A DNA stretch of 64,000 nt, from contig JAIXMP010000047.1 of assembly GCA_025677815.1 (NCBI GenBank), positions 186,001 to 250,000 on the forward strand, in the 5' to 3' direction. The translations under genes were made by a program, and so were the position numbers. Shown one piece after another: positions 1 to 12,853 of this stretch; the first letter of the stretch is position 1, and the number at the start of each line of letters is the position of its first letter. The DNA comes from Phascolomyces articulosus. Taxonomy: Eukaryota > Mucoromycota > Mucoromycetes > Mucorales > Lichtheimiaceae. The notes beneath the pieces were generated by a model. That model did not search any database. It saw nothing but the letters and a program-made list of their open reading frames with translations, and had not been told where the DNA came from.

Positions 1-3000
1 AGTCACTTGAAAGCATCCGTTGTCGTCCAAAAAGCATCGATGAGGGGTGAATTTGCATCCCGCTTAATTTGTTATTGTGAAATACTTCATTATCACGCTC
101 AGCAAGTTTTGGATAAAGGCCTGCCATAATCGCTGCGTTGACAACAGGAACGGATCGTGCATATACATTACATGCTGGTGGAACCTTGCACCACTTGGTT
201 TGCCGTTTGAGTTCATATCGTTCAACAAGGTCACTTGCATCCTCTGCTTTCACAAAACCAATACTGATCAATAAACCAAGGTATTGTCGTTTCATATCTT
301 CAATCATTTCCAAATTATCATGGCTCAAATAATTCTTTTGGCAAAATTCACGGATCTTACGACGCCAGCCAGATTTTTGTTGAAGTAAATGTTGGAATTG
401 TGAACGCCAGGTATCGTATGCCCTGTAGATCGTCCAAAAGTCGGAATCAGCTATATATATGTATACAATGTGTTAATAAATATGGTATAAAGTATGTATG
501 CATCATTGTCTTTTTTTTATATTTACCATATCGGAATTTTGCACGAGCAACATCTGCTTCTGTTTCTTTTCCAAAAGGTCGAATAAATGGGCTTTTGAAA
601 CTAAGAGCTGCAGCAATAGTCAATACTGGATCCAGGCAACGGAAGAGGGCACCAAACAAGATCATTTTTCCAATATGTACATCAACTGGTAAATTAGCAA
701 GGTGTGCACCCAGTGAAGTCAGTGTTTGCGAGTCGTCTAATGATAATGCTTGTACCTAGTCATTGAGAAAAACGAAAGTATCAGTTATCAATTCCTGATA
801 TCACTACCAATTATAGTACTTTTTTTTTTGTAAACTTACTTCTTTGAGTGTCTGGATAGCGTTATCCACCAGATCAGAAGATGGTGCATCAAGTGCGCTA
901 TCTAAAACTTCCTTGATAGGTCCCAAATCGCAAACTTTAATACGAAGACACAATTCTTCAAGAGGTAATCGCATAATTTCTGGTGTTTCATAATCTGCCA
1001 TCTAATAAGAAAACCGGCAATAATAGTCAGAGACATGTGTTTATTACACTACTCTGTGATGTTTAATATAATATACTTGCCTGTGAGAACTTGTTTTCAG
1101 TAAATAAATGGAAACACAGGCCTTCTTGAACACGACCAGCACGACCGCGTCTTTGTCGAGCATTGGCTTTTGCAACAAACATTTGACGGAGGCGAGTAAT
1201 TCGTTTCTTTTTATCATAGCTATAATATATATCACACATGTAATATTTCATTGGTTACATTCTTTCCTATTTTATTGAAAAGAAAAAGAGATTCTTTGTT
1301 TACCTTACAATTTTCGCCATGCCAGTATCAATAACAATAGTAACATCACTAATAGTGACACCTGTTTCAGCAATATTGGTAGACAGAACAATTTTACGCA
1401 TGCCTTCAGGTGGAACGTCAAACGCTTTCTCTTGGTGTTCAGATGAAAGAGTTGAATGTAAGGCAATTAACACGAATTTTTTGGCGTCACCAAGTACATG
1501 ATGGGCAGAAATAAGATCATATAATCGTCTGATTTCTGGCATACCCGGTAAGAATACAAGAATAGCCCCTGTTTTTGGAACCTGTTTGCTTGTAGTTGTT
1601 TCTTGTTCACGACTTCGGATACACACATAATCAATAAGGTCCAAGATAAGGTCATAATTGATTCGATCTTGATCGATACGGCGGATCATTTTACGTGTTT
1701 GTTTGCTATATTTGGCGGATTCTTCTTTCTCTTCCTGAGGATTCTCTTCATCATTCAGTTTTTCTACCACTGTAGCAGGTGATTCTGACCGACTCACTGT
1801 TGTTAATTTGGATTCTACTGTGGTTGGATCATATGGATCATCGTCATCCGTATCTTCTTCAAACCAATCTAATCGAACACGACGGGAAGCACCATGTTTT
1901 CCTGTGACATCGATGTTTCCATGATCTATATAATACACCTCCTTAGTTCATTCTCTACCTTTCCATAGAGTAATATTATCAGCATAGGAATAATAATAAA
2001 ATATATACCTCGTCTAATACGTTGTCGCCGTAAAGCATAAGGAGAATCCTCTTCTAATGTATAGCCTAATAATTGAATATGCTGATTAGCGTTTTTTCCT
2101 TCTTGTTTTATCGTTCAACATAACTAAACCCATTGACCTTTACCTGTAGCCTCAATAACATCTTCCAAATACTGGACTTGTACAGGGAACGTTCGTCCAG
2201 GAACAGAAATAACAGGACAATAACCAAAATATTCTGAAAATTTATGTGCCTCAACTGTGGCACTCATCAAAATAATGCGTAAATCTGGGCGAATACTACA
2301 AAGCTGTCTCAGGATCACGAGTAAAAAGTCACTTTCAATTGTACGTTCGTGTACTTCATCCACAATAACATGTGTGACGCCTTCCAATGTTTTGTCAGAC
2401 TCTAATCTTCTCAATAAAATACCCTATGTAAATGGTAACTCTTCCTTGATTAGGCAAAATAGAAAAAAAACACCCACGCCATGATTTTCATTCTGATGCT
2501 TTACCGTTGTACAAAACACCAAAACGTTTTCTTCAGCCACTTTACTTTCCAGACGGATTTGGTATCCCACCATACCATTCTTAGTACCTAAAGAACGTGA
2601 CCAATCTCCCATTTCTTGAGATACTCTTTTCGCAATAGAAACAGCTGAAATTCGTCGTGGCTAATTTTATGCAAAATGGTGAATAGCTTTCATAAAAATG
2701 CAATAGGAATTAGCATACAGGAAGTAGGTTATTTTACCTGAGTACATATTACTGATCCTGTAGTACTTGGACCTTGTAATAAATATTCTGCTATAAATTG
2801 TGGTACTTGAGTACTCTTGCCACTTTTTTTTTTTTTTTAAAAAAAAGCATGTATTAATTTATTTAATCATCAATTATAATTAGCTATTAAAAAAAAACAA
2901 AAAGAAAAATAATTTATTTACCATCCAGTTTCACCTGATATAATGACTACTTGGTGACCTTTGACAAGTTCCAAGACTTGGTCTCGATAAGATGTCATGG

Positions 3001-5649
3001 GTAATTCTTCACGTTTTTTCTATAATAGTAATTAATTCAATATAGGGAATTCAAAATCCATTAATTTATAGTCAAGCATACCTTCATTTTAAGATAGTCA
3101 TCCGTTTTCAATCTCTTCTGGAAATTATTTTTTACACGCGCAAAAGTTTGCTTCCGTTTAGTCGCTTTGTTCTTGTTATCATTAGAAGCACCTTCACCAT
3201 CATTTAATGACTCCGTCTCTTTCAGAGTATCAAACTGTATAAGTATGTTTAGTTAATATAATGAGTTATTTTCCATGATAAATATCCTTTAGTGTGAACT
3301 ATCCATTTCAACTTACGCTTCCTAGAGTTTTCTCACGCCCATGGGATTCACCAACAAGATCCAGAAAGAGTTGCATACGTTTTCGATCAGCTTCAATTCG
3401 TTGTTCTTCTTCGCGTTTATTCTTTTTTACATATTTATAAATATCTCGCATCCATTAGAAATCTACTCGTTGTTTAATTTTACTGGATAGAATCTATTAC
3501 CTTTTCATCCAACCATTCTAGCCAAAGATCTTTGAATAATGCAGGCATAATTTTATAGACGGCAGACTCGGAATCTAATTCAAAAAGACACCTTGTCTTG
3601 TTTTCATATAACACGTATGAGTCTTTTTTTCCTATTGCTTTATCACGATACTTGAAACAAATCATTTAATTGCTTACCGCCACCAATTGTTCAGCTCCTT
3701 CCTTGGTTTTCGCTGCAATGTCCAATGGTAGTTCATAACTTTTAGCTTCGCTCTGCTTTTGAGTAGATATTATCTTGACTACAGCACGCCAACAAGTTCG
3801 ACTGATTTCGTTCTTGGTATAAGACGCTTTTAAACCACCATTCCGCTTGCAGTAGTCATCTAGCATATCTTTAGAATATCTTCCCTTCCATCCTGGTGTT
3901 GCAGTATCAATGATGTTATATGTAATGGTAGTAGATGTTGGTATAGCAGCAGTTTCTTCTATATCCTCATCCATCAATGCTCCAAAGAATCCTCCTTCAT
4001 CTTCATCTTCACCACCTAATCCAAGACCAAAATCCAATGGATCATCGTCTTCCACTACTGCCTTTTCTTCCTCAGCTGCTTTCTTCATCCTTTCTTCCTC
4101 TCGTTGTTTTTGGCGCATCTGTTCATTTTCCAACCGACATCTTTCAATTGCTTTTTTTTGTTCTTCAGCAAATAAAAGCTGTGCCCTTCGCTTATCAAAA
4201 TCCCAGTCGGCTTCAAGGTCACGGATACTTTTACGTAACTTTTCAATTTTGGCTCGAATTTCTTCTACATTTATGCCATCTTCTTGAATCTTATTCTTTT
4301 TCTTTTTTGATTTACCAGAAGAGGATGGTATTTTATCTTCCAATTCAGATATTTCCACTTTGTACTTTGCATGCTTTTCATTCACGTCTTCGTCTTCCTC
4401 ATCTTCCTCCTCCTATGCATTCCAATTGATTATTTTGTTAGAGTGACATTTTCAATGTGCAAATGACTATAAGCACCTTTTTTTAGTAGCTTCACGTACT
4501 GTATATACTTACATCATATTGTTGTTGTGCTGCACGCAGGATCCGAGCTTTGAAATCATCATCGTCGTTTGCTGCATCTTGTTTGACTCGTTCTCTTTGG
4601 AATTTAATATCACTACTTGGTGTTTGCGTTTCAGTATGCCTTGTATTTTCTCGATCAGTTTTTTTATTACCAGTGGCAATATCAGCTCGGATAGATAGAC
4701 CTGAAAATTCAATGAATACAATCACAGGTTAATAGATACTAGATAAAACATTCCTTTAGGATTTAATTCATTACCTTCCTCCGTAAAATATTTGTCAAAA
4801 AATCCAACAGGCATTCGTTCGTAAGGTAAGTGAACGCAAAGCTATATATAGTAAAGCCATATGATTTTTTTCATCAGTGATTAATCACTTATTTTCTCCT
4901 TTCATTCTCTCCTCCAAACTAGCTGAAATAATATAAAAACGCACCCAGTCCAAAAGATCGGTCGCATTCGATGATATTGTAGCCTTAAATGCTTGATCCA
5001 CATCATCACTTTCAAATCCCATTTTAACAAGTGCCCGGTGCGTAACATCCATTTGTCCAATAAAACGATCTCGATCTAATCGTTGAGCATTATTACGCCC
5101 CAGTCGTTTTGCTGCAGCTATATAAACACAAAAAGGATAAGGTTTCTTTTTTCACTAAAATGAGGTCGCGTATTTTTGTTACATACCAAACGTATCCAGA
5201 CAGCCTTGATGTCTAAGTACTTGTAGTAGGTCATATTCTATATCTGCAGTTAATGCAAAAGGTCGTACTTTTCCTTCTTCAGAAGCAGATTGGGATAATT
5301 CGTTGAACAAGGTGATTGATTTACGATCGTTTACAGATCCAAACCGTTTTGCAAGCCGCAACACCATATCAGCTTCAGTCTCGGGGTGATCCAATGGTGG
5401 TGAGGTGGTTACTTTGGATTTGGTTATTAATGGTGGTTCTATTGCTATTGCTGCTGGTATGTTTTCTTCGTGTACAGTTGTTGTAGTCGTTGTTGTTCCA
5501 AAGACATCACTGCTGTCATTCGTTTCAGTAGGCTGTGAAGCAGTGGCAAGAGTAGCAGTATCTTGTGTGGGCTTTGGAGTGGCTGATCCAATGACTGCAA
5601 ATCCACGAGCCATAGAGTTTTTGTACGTAGCTTTCTTTTTCTTGGGCAT
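1..5649 (-). CDS. DExH-box RNA helicase, DHX29/YLR419W-like (C-terminus outside window)
   Basis: Large spliced helicase of the DEAH/RHA family. The start is the ATG at 5647-5649. It is followed by a Lys-rich stretch and [14 protein letters not shown], which resembles the ARGFATTS-type N-terminus of the fungal DHX29 group. A Glu/Lys-rich linker lies at about 4380-3670. Motif I GETGCGKST is split by an intron at 2823-2921. Motif II DEVH is near 2350, motif III SAT near 2262, and motif [10 protein letters not shown] near 1140-1160. A helicase-associated segment ([12 protein letters not shown]) and a winged-helix/OB part follow down to base 1. DHX29 proteins act on 43S ribosomal complexes during scanning of structured 5' leaders; this role is inferred from family. 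At least ten introns. The end of the gene lies beyond the left edge. The RHA family is certain; the DHX29 subgroup rests on the N-terminus and architecture. Confidence 0.88.
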
Positions 5650-6084
5650 TTCGTTGAATTACAAGGTATATAATAAAACGTGTCAAACTGTTAAAGTGAG
5701 CAGGACGTGTTAAAAAAAAAAATCCCAGCGGCAACAGAAATCAGCATTATTTCTTAAGCATGCTGCATTTCTTGGTTGATAAATATCAATTTTGATCCGT
5801 ATACTATCAGAATATAATAATAATCCAAATAATGCTACAATGCTTACTAGTCAATTATACAGGATCTAACAATTGAAGGATTATATTTATTTTATGAGCT
5901 GTTAATACGATTTAGTTTATAGAGAGCCATTTGCAACAATTGATTAAAGTTATATTGGGAAAACAAGCAGGCATACAAAAGGAACAAAAATGTATCATTA
6001 TCTGTGTCTATTATTTTGATATATATCAGAATCTTCTGCTTAAATAACAACAATAGTAATACAGTAAGTTATGGTTAAGGCTCA
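5650..6084. other. intergenic: upstream of helicase gene, 3' of AN1 gene
   Basis: A+T-rich 435 bp between two minus-strand genes. It should hold the promoter and leader of the helicase gene and the 3' end of the AN1 gene. No recognisable element beyond short (TAA) runs. Confidence 0.5.
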
Positions 6085-7472
6085 TTATTCTTGCTGCTGT
6101 TCTTTTGCAGCGTTTTTCAGTCGCTCCAACAAAATGCTATCGGTATTATTAAGAGTGCTTTCAAGCTTACTAGCTACATTTAAAGGTATTAACGTATCTT
6201 CAGCAGAATAGTGGAATAAACACAGGCGCTATTAGTATAAAATAGGACATGTTATTAAATGGTGATTAAAATAAATATAAAGAAACATATAAATAAAATA
6301 TATGGTGTTATTTATGTACCTTTGGATCCGTTTCAGATATTCGATTATTATCATTTTTAACGCCACATGTCTCTGCCACTGTGTCTAACATCCTCCCAAC
6401 TCGTATTGTCTAAAATAACATGAATCAGTTTCTCAATATTGCACCTCGGAAAGTTTTATATATAAAAATAAAAGAATATGACATAGTAGTATGATGAGAT
6501 GTACCTTATCAAAATACATCGGTTGGGCAGGACGATTGCATTCCTTTGGAAACTCTACATTCAAATATATTCGTGCTGATAATGGTATCGATGTAGAACC
6601 CTAATATTTAAAAGCACATCCTATTAATATTTTCCTTCTTTCCTTTTTTTGTATCCTTGTCCATCTATCTATAATTCTGAGGAAGGTACCTTTGCTTTCG
6701 ATTTCATTTTCATAAGTTCGACCATTGTATTCTTCTTTGCACCAGGCTTCGTTACTTTTTTACTTGATAATGAAGCTGTTGTTTTTTGAAGTGCAAATGT
6801 CTTGTTTAATTTTTCTTGAGCAGCCTGTTTTCTAGTTTCCTTTTCATCCACATCCAGTGAAGGACACCGATGATCCACTTTTAATCGATGTTTCAAACAA
6901 AACTCTTTATCGCAATCTTTGCAATGAACAGGTAATACAATTTTATGCTGTTCAAATTCACGACACCCAGATACACCACATCTTTTCTTCTTGACTGGTT
7001 CCAATGGTTTACAGACATGATCACGTAATGCTTGTTCTACATCAAAGCCCTCAGGCACGAAAACCATGTTTTGACAAAGGTTACACTGGACTACGCGTCT
7101 ATCAACTTGACTCCATTCAGTACAATCGTGATCTGCTGGTAGTCCATGAGGTCCACTATAGATAAATTTTATATAATGAGTTTTTTCTTTCGATAAAGAA
7201 CAATAAAAAGACAGACAAAGGACGCTAATCAATGCAATGAGGGTATCGTTGTTTTTCTTTTAAAAAACAATCGCTTTCCCTTACCAGAATGTCTTTTGGC
7301 AGAATGGGCAAGTAATAGGTAAAAAGTCTATTCATGAGTATTCATCAGATTGCCGTTTATTTTATATCGATTAAATAAATGTTGTAATGTGTCAGTATAT
7401 TATATATATATTTATACCTAGAGTTTGACAATTAGACAACGAGCAATGTTTTCCAATATGTGGTAATTCCAT
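6085..7472 (-). CDS. AN1-type zinc-finger protein, Cuz1/ZFAND2-like
   Basis: Six exons can be joined. Exon 1 (7418-7472) gives MELPHIGKHCSLSNCQTL, and exon 2 adds DFLPITCPFCQKTFC; with GPHG...DHDC from exon 3 this is the first AN1 finger. A second AN1-like finger, CGVSGCREFEQHKIVLPVHC...CLKHR...DHRC, follows near 6860-6985. The last three exons (6615-6085) encode a region starting GSTSIPLSARIYLNVEF that looks like the ubiquitin-like C-terminal part of yeast Cuz1, ending EQQQE. Proteins of this group bind Cdc48/p97 and the proteasome under arsenite or misfolding stress (family knowledge). Total about 290 aa, close to Cuz1 length. Start chosen because it gives the canonical MELPxxGxHC opening. 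The stop TAA is at 6085-6087. Confidence 0.88.
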
Positions 7473-7615
7473 AGAAACAAAACGTTATTGTAAGTTCCGC
7501 TTTGAGAGGGAAGAGGAGTAATATATTTTTTATTACTTTTTATATAAAGGTGCAATATACATTATGGAATGAAGTAAAACGAGAAGACAGGAAGGAGAAT
7601 GGTGTGCAAAAAAAT

Positions 7616-8068
7616 CTATAATGACGAAGAAACTTTCTTTTCTTGTTGTTTAAGAATGGTGTTTTTCAATTGAACGGCTTTTTCGCTGAATAAGTTCTTG
7701 TCGCGGGTTTCAAGAAGGTATTGATCTAAACCACCTTTCTTGTCAATTGTTCGTAATACAGATGTTGTCACCTTCAATTCTAAAAACTTATCAAGTGTTG
7801 CTGAATATAACTTTTTGTTTTGTACATTAGGTAACCAAAAACGTCGAGTTTTCTTTTTCGAGAATGGGTTCTATTACCGTATAATAATCATAAAAAAAGG
7901 AACAGCTTGTTAATATAATATAAAAATAAAAAATAATTCGGTTTGAAATGAATATGTAGATTTATTTACGTTATTGCCGAATTGAATGTGTTTTCCACCA
8001 AAAAGACCGCGTTGTGCACGTTTAAAAGTAGCTCGTGCTAATTCATAGGTAGGTCCTGCTGACAACAT
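7616..8068 (-). CDS. mitochondrial large-subunit ribosomal protein bL28m (yeast Mrpl24 type)
   Basis: Two exons, 7970-8068 and 7616-7870, joined in phase 0 to a protein of 117 aa. It starts MLSAGPTYELARATFKRAQR, followed by GLFGGKHIQFGNN, then NPFSKKKTRRFWLPNV, the bL28 core signature (K-T-R-R-x-W-x-P-N). The basic, Arg-rich N-terminus suits mitochondrial import. Structural protein of the mitochondrial 54S/39S subunit by family. The ATG at 8066-8068 is preferred. The frame stays open further upstream, but only non-ATG codons are available there. No oddities. Confidence 0.9.
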
Positions 8069-8701
8069 GGTGTTGTTATCTGAATTGTACAATTGGGTTC
8101 TTCGTCAAAAAAAGAGACAAGGGCTCCTCCGCTTCAAGTTTCAAGTGGCTTTTGTTGACACACCGCTTCAAAATCGAACAGTTGTGGTGCTGATACCAAC
8201 TCGAAAATTTTGGGCCAGTGAAGAAAAAATGGCATAAATTAAAAAACCATTCTTCTTATACTACTCATGCCTACTGATACAATAGGCGGTTATAAAGAAC
8301 AAATATAATTAGCATTCCAGCAAAAGTGCCACTTTAAACTGTGTTGTTTAAAGCTATATATCACCAAGCATTACTTTGGAAGATCAATAATAGGTCCAAA
8401 GATAAATGTACAACATGTTGTATGCTTTATACTTTTTTTGTACATGTCCTTCCTGTCAGTTGCTACGTCAAATTTTTCAACAATAGAGAGTGAAATTGCT
8501 CCAATATTCTGATGTCGAGGATGCATGAAATATTTTGATTTTTTAATTAAATAATTATTATTAGGCTCTATACAGGATCTTGCACAATAAACATCGAATT
8601 TAGGAAGTGTAACTTGATAACACTACCAGAAAAAACATTACAACAAGATTCCCGTTGGTGTATTGCATTATGTAACGGCATTAATTTTTTTGTTGATACT
8701 T
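8069..8701. other. intergenic between bL28m and DHA2 transporter
   Basis: 633 bp of A+T-rich sequence containing the bL28m promoter and the transporter 3' end. I see no further gene, RNA or clear motif. Confidence 0.5.
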
Positions 8702-11700
8702 TTAATCAGATGTAGATATACAGGTAGCTTCATCTTCGATATCCATATTTGCTTTCTTGCGTAATGTAAAATGTTTAATAAATAATGATGCCAAAAACCC
8801 TATATAAGCACGAGGAAGAATATAATGATTTTCAGTATAATCTATTTTTTTTCATTATTAATAAATATAGAAATATAGAAATATTTATAAAATGTTTACC
8901 AATTGCTGGTAATATCAGCAATACAAGCCATGCAACATGTATGGATTGGACATAAATATCTAAAGCGGTTTCAGTGTATTGTTGTGGTAAAACAGTTCGT
9001 ATAGCTATCGGGTCCTTTATAATATCTGAGACAAATTCCAATGGTATTATTGTATTTGGAAGCAATTGATTCAATTTTGTATTAAGTACTGCTGATGTGA
9101 TTGCAATACCAATCGCTGCTCCAATATCAAAGAGAAGAAAGTTTACTCCAGTTGCCACAGCTATATCCAGATTTTGGTTACTTTAGTTTTCTTGTTTTTC
9201 ATAACTAGAATCATGATGAACTTATATACTTGCCTACATCCGAGGGCGGAACAGCTGCTTGTACAGAAATTAGTAAGGAGCTAAACATCGGAGCGGCTCC
9301 TATATATAAATTGTTTTGATCCATCAGTTGAAAACCTTTAAATACTAATCCCCTATTTACTTAAGAAAAAAAAATAGACAAAAAACTAACCAATTCCAAA
9401 CTCTGCGATAGATCCGTATATTACTTTTGATTTTACATAAAACAAGAGAGATTATTATATTGAGCATATATTTATATATAACATTCGGGTGTATAATTTG
9501 ATTCTTAAATGATTTTATACAATGATGCATCACTGCTCACCTTTCCATTGTGTATCAATATCAAACATGCTTATCAAACCAATCCCGATCATCATGAGTG
9601 CCATACTAATTGTAATGCTGTTTTTATTTATTTATTTATATATACGAGAAATATTAAATATAAACAATAAAAACCATTCATAAAATAAAACTGATTTACT
9701 TACAAAAAACGATATCTTCCTTTCTTTGCGATAAATACACCAGTCGATATAGAAACTAACGGTATCACTAGTAGTAAAGGCAAAATTCGGATTCCAGCCC
9801 ACAATGGATCATCTCCCTTCACGATCTGGAAATAACTTGGAAAAACATATAATATTGAAGTAAATACACCACCAAACATTGTATTTGCGCAGAAACTACC
9901 AAGAAGTGAACGGTTCATCAAAATTCTCAATGGCATCAGTGGTTCTTTCGGTATCTTAGCTTCTACAACAAGAAATATTATCAACAAGATACCGGATAGG
10001 ACCATAAGAAGCTGTTTTATTATTGAAAAAAATTAGTTCATTTCATTAAAATTGATTCTTATGCTACTAAGTATCTAACATATTGCTTTATATTCAATTC
10101 TATAAAAGCAACCCATTAATATATTATGTACATACCACTACAGGTACTGAATCCCATGAATAAAGCTGTCCCCCAAAGTTCATCGCCAGTAAAAATAGAG
10201 TGACGCAAGCCATGACGAGGAAGCTTCCTAAATAAGATTCATTTAAAGTATCAGGATTGGACCACACGTTCACAGCATATTAAAAAATGGTGCCTGGAAC
10301 AAAGTATTATTATATACTACTTACCAGCAAAATCAATGCGCTTTATTTTGTCAGTAAGATTCTCGTGTTTTGTCACGGTCAGTTTTAACCAAATAGCCAA
10401 TACAATAAAGCTAATAGCACCAAGTGGTAGACTAACATGTAGAAGTAGGGTTAATTTTATATTTGATTTTGGTAGTATCATACATAAATATGTAATCATA
10501 TATTACTTGATATAAAATACCCATCGCCATGATAGATATTTAGAAAACAACCCCTAAATATTCGAGTAATCAATAAATGGGTTGTATGGACTTTCTAATT
10601 ATTTGTTATAATGAGAAAACAAGTGACTATTTGCGCTTACTCCAAGAAGTGGTGATATGATATATGATAATGCATAAATAGTATCGATGACGCTATGTAT
10701 AATAAATACCTGTATGATTAACAACTACTGCTAATTCGCCACGGAAGGCATAAAATCACAGTCAAAATAATTCTATTTCAGTTACCTTTGATAGATTCCT
10801 CTTTGACGAAGTGGCACAATATCAGCAATAATGATGTGAATCTAATTATAAAAATAATAATTTTATTATTCATAGTATGGCATATCAGTATATAGTCCAT
10901 AATAGATATATACCATGGTAATATTCTACAGGAAAATTATATATAAATAGTTTGTGAGTCTGTTCACTTGGCTGCTTATAAAATTTGCATATACATATAT
11001 TTGTATAACTTACCCCTGCAGCTCCTAAACCTTGAACTGCTCGCCCAGCAATCAACATTCCCATCGTCTATACATAAAATATCAAAATTAGTACTTTCAT
11101 TTTTTGAAAAAATGATTACACGTTAACAGTTTTCACAAACCTGTGATAAGCCACTAAGAAGGGATCCTATTATAATTATAGCAATTCCAGAAAGAATAAT
11201 GTGTTTTCTCCCAAAGATATCAGAGAGTTTGGTAAATATTGGCACTATATATTAAAAAAGAAGAGGAAGTATATTTGCAACATCAGCTCTATGATTTGTT
11301 CTTTTTCAACTTGACACTAAGTGAAAGTATAGTAATTTGTATAACATAGTCATTCTTTTTATCATCACTTACTAAATGTTGTTATTGCCAACATATAACT
11401 TTATATAAAATTTAAAATATTTGTATAATGTATATTATCGGAAATGAATGAAACAGTATTAGTACTTTTTTAACAAGATTATATGTATATTATAAAGTTC
11501 TTTCAATTATATATTAAAGACTGATTACCTGGTAGCCACCCAAGTGGATAAAGAAGCAGCACCAAATTCAGATGCCATTCGAGGTAATGCAGTAGTAATG
11601 ATAATCCTAAAATGAAAGAAAATTATTTATGTTCGCTATTAATAATGGTCTATATAGGTACAAAATGAGTTGACCAGAAAATCTATTGATTTCTAGTTAC

Positions 11701-12045
11701 GGTGGTGTTAATTTGTCTTTACCGATCCATGGCAGTTAGCAATAACGCAATTTGTAAGCCAATAAATATTAAGACTCTGGTGGGTTTTGATAGTGTAGGA
11801 TTTTTTGCTTTGGTCGAATTTTTACCATTACTCTCTTTACATAAATCTGGTCGATGATCAATTACCACCATAACTTCACCATCAATTACTATGGCTTCAG
11901 ACGGTTGTCTTCCACCTTGTCCCTCATCATGACTGGTTGTATGAACTTCGTTATCATGGGTTGGAAAAATATCACTATTATCGGATGAAATACATGAAAG
12001 ATCTTCTGCAGTTTGATTTAGGTGTTTTATTGTGTGTTTTGCCAT
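8702..12045 (-). CDS. MFS transporter, DHA2 (14-TM drug:H+ antiporter) family
   Basis: Heavily spliced membrane transporter. The ATG at 12043-12045 opens a long soluble N-terminus rich in Ser/Asp/His, then the first membrane segment [19 protein letters not shown] near 11720-11775. Diagnostic DHA2 pieces in later exons are [12 protein letters not shown] (about 11025-11060) and [18 protein letters not shown] (about 10790-10845), the latter matching the cytoplasmic-loop motif of the family. Hydrophobic exons continue to a C-terminal tail [17 protein letters not shown], with the stop at 8702-8704. These carriers export drugs, toxins or amino acids from vacuole or plasma membrane; the substrate cannot be inferred. 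About ten or more short exons; I did not resolve every junction. It is divergent from ERO1. Confidence 0.85.
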
Positions 12046-12853
12046 CTTTTCATGAACCAAAAAAAAAAAAAAAAAAAAAAGAAAAAGAAAAGAAAATGAA
12101 ATCTAACTTTTCAATACATGATGGAAGAATTTGCATAAATATAAGGAGCTGCATGCAACATGATCGAACTAATGTTCACTCCTTTTTCTGAAGAGTATGT
12201 AAGATTGAAGAATATTTATCAATAGCCATGTCTGCCCCTTCTTTACATACTTGAAACTTTCATTACGAGGTAGTCGTTCTATGTAAATAATTTTCCTCCA
12301 TGCCTATGCCGTTGTTTTTTTTGTATAAGTATTAAATTAAAAATGTGTGTCTATTTTAGCCATTGGGGTAGGGGGGGATACATACTCTCTAGAGTTTGTT
12401 ATATACGTTTGTTTAAAAATAAATGACATTTATACAATGAATATGATATGTGGTTTTTTTTCTATTTTTACCAGTAAGTATTAGTCCTTGTCAGTCGTGT
12501 ATTTGCATACATAATAAAAATTAATATGTACGTATGAGCTTATTATTGGAGAAAAAATATAATGGCTATTGTACTACTTTTGAAACATTTGTACTTACTA
12601 TTTTATTATAATTGTATGCCAAAATAAAGAATATGGACAGTTGTCACCGATTATTAATCAGTAGGTGACATGATTTTTTTTTGGGATACTCCAGCTAACA
12701 GTCAAGCTTTGATTGGATGTCATTCTGGTTGTGCCACGTTGCCAATTAACAATTCCTGCACATCAAAAGAGCAGCACATTTGTTTTTCAGTCCTTTTTTA
12801 TATATTTTTACTTTTTTTTCATTATTTCTCCAAATCTTTTGAAAAACCGAGCA
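12046..12853. other. divergent promoter region, DHA2 transporter / ERO1
   Basis: 808 bp between two divergent genes. It contains an A-tract (12059-12080) just upstream of the transporter ATG, a G-run (12366-12379), and the ACGT-core site described separately. A C/T-rich stretch at about 12780-12840 immediately precedes the ERO1 ATG. Confidence 0.6.
12734..12739 (-). promoter_or_regulatory. candidate UPR-type ACGTGG site upstream of ERO1
   Basis: The minus strand reads ACGTGG inside GGCAACGTGGCAC, about 115 bp before the ERO1 ATG. It shares the ACGTGG core of the metazoan UPR element (TGACGTGG) and is close to CCAAT-like boxes on either side. ERO1 is a classical unfolded-protein-response target in yeast. 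The match is short, so this is only a candidate. Confidence 0.3.

Noticed and set aside
3910..4429. Plus-strand frames of 125 and 150 codons
   Set aside because: Antisense shadows of the Glu/Lys-rich linker of the helicase; Ser/Leu/Phe-rich composition is the mirror of that coding strand.
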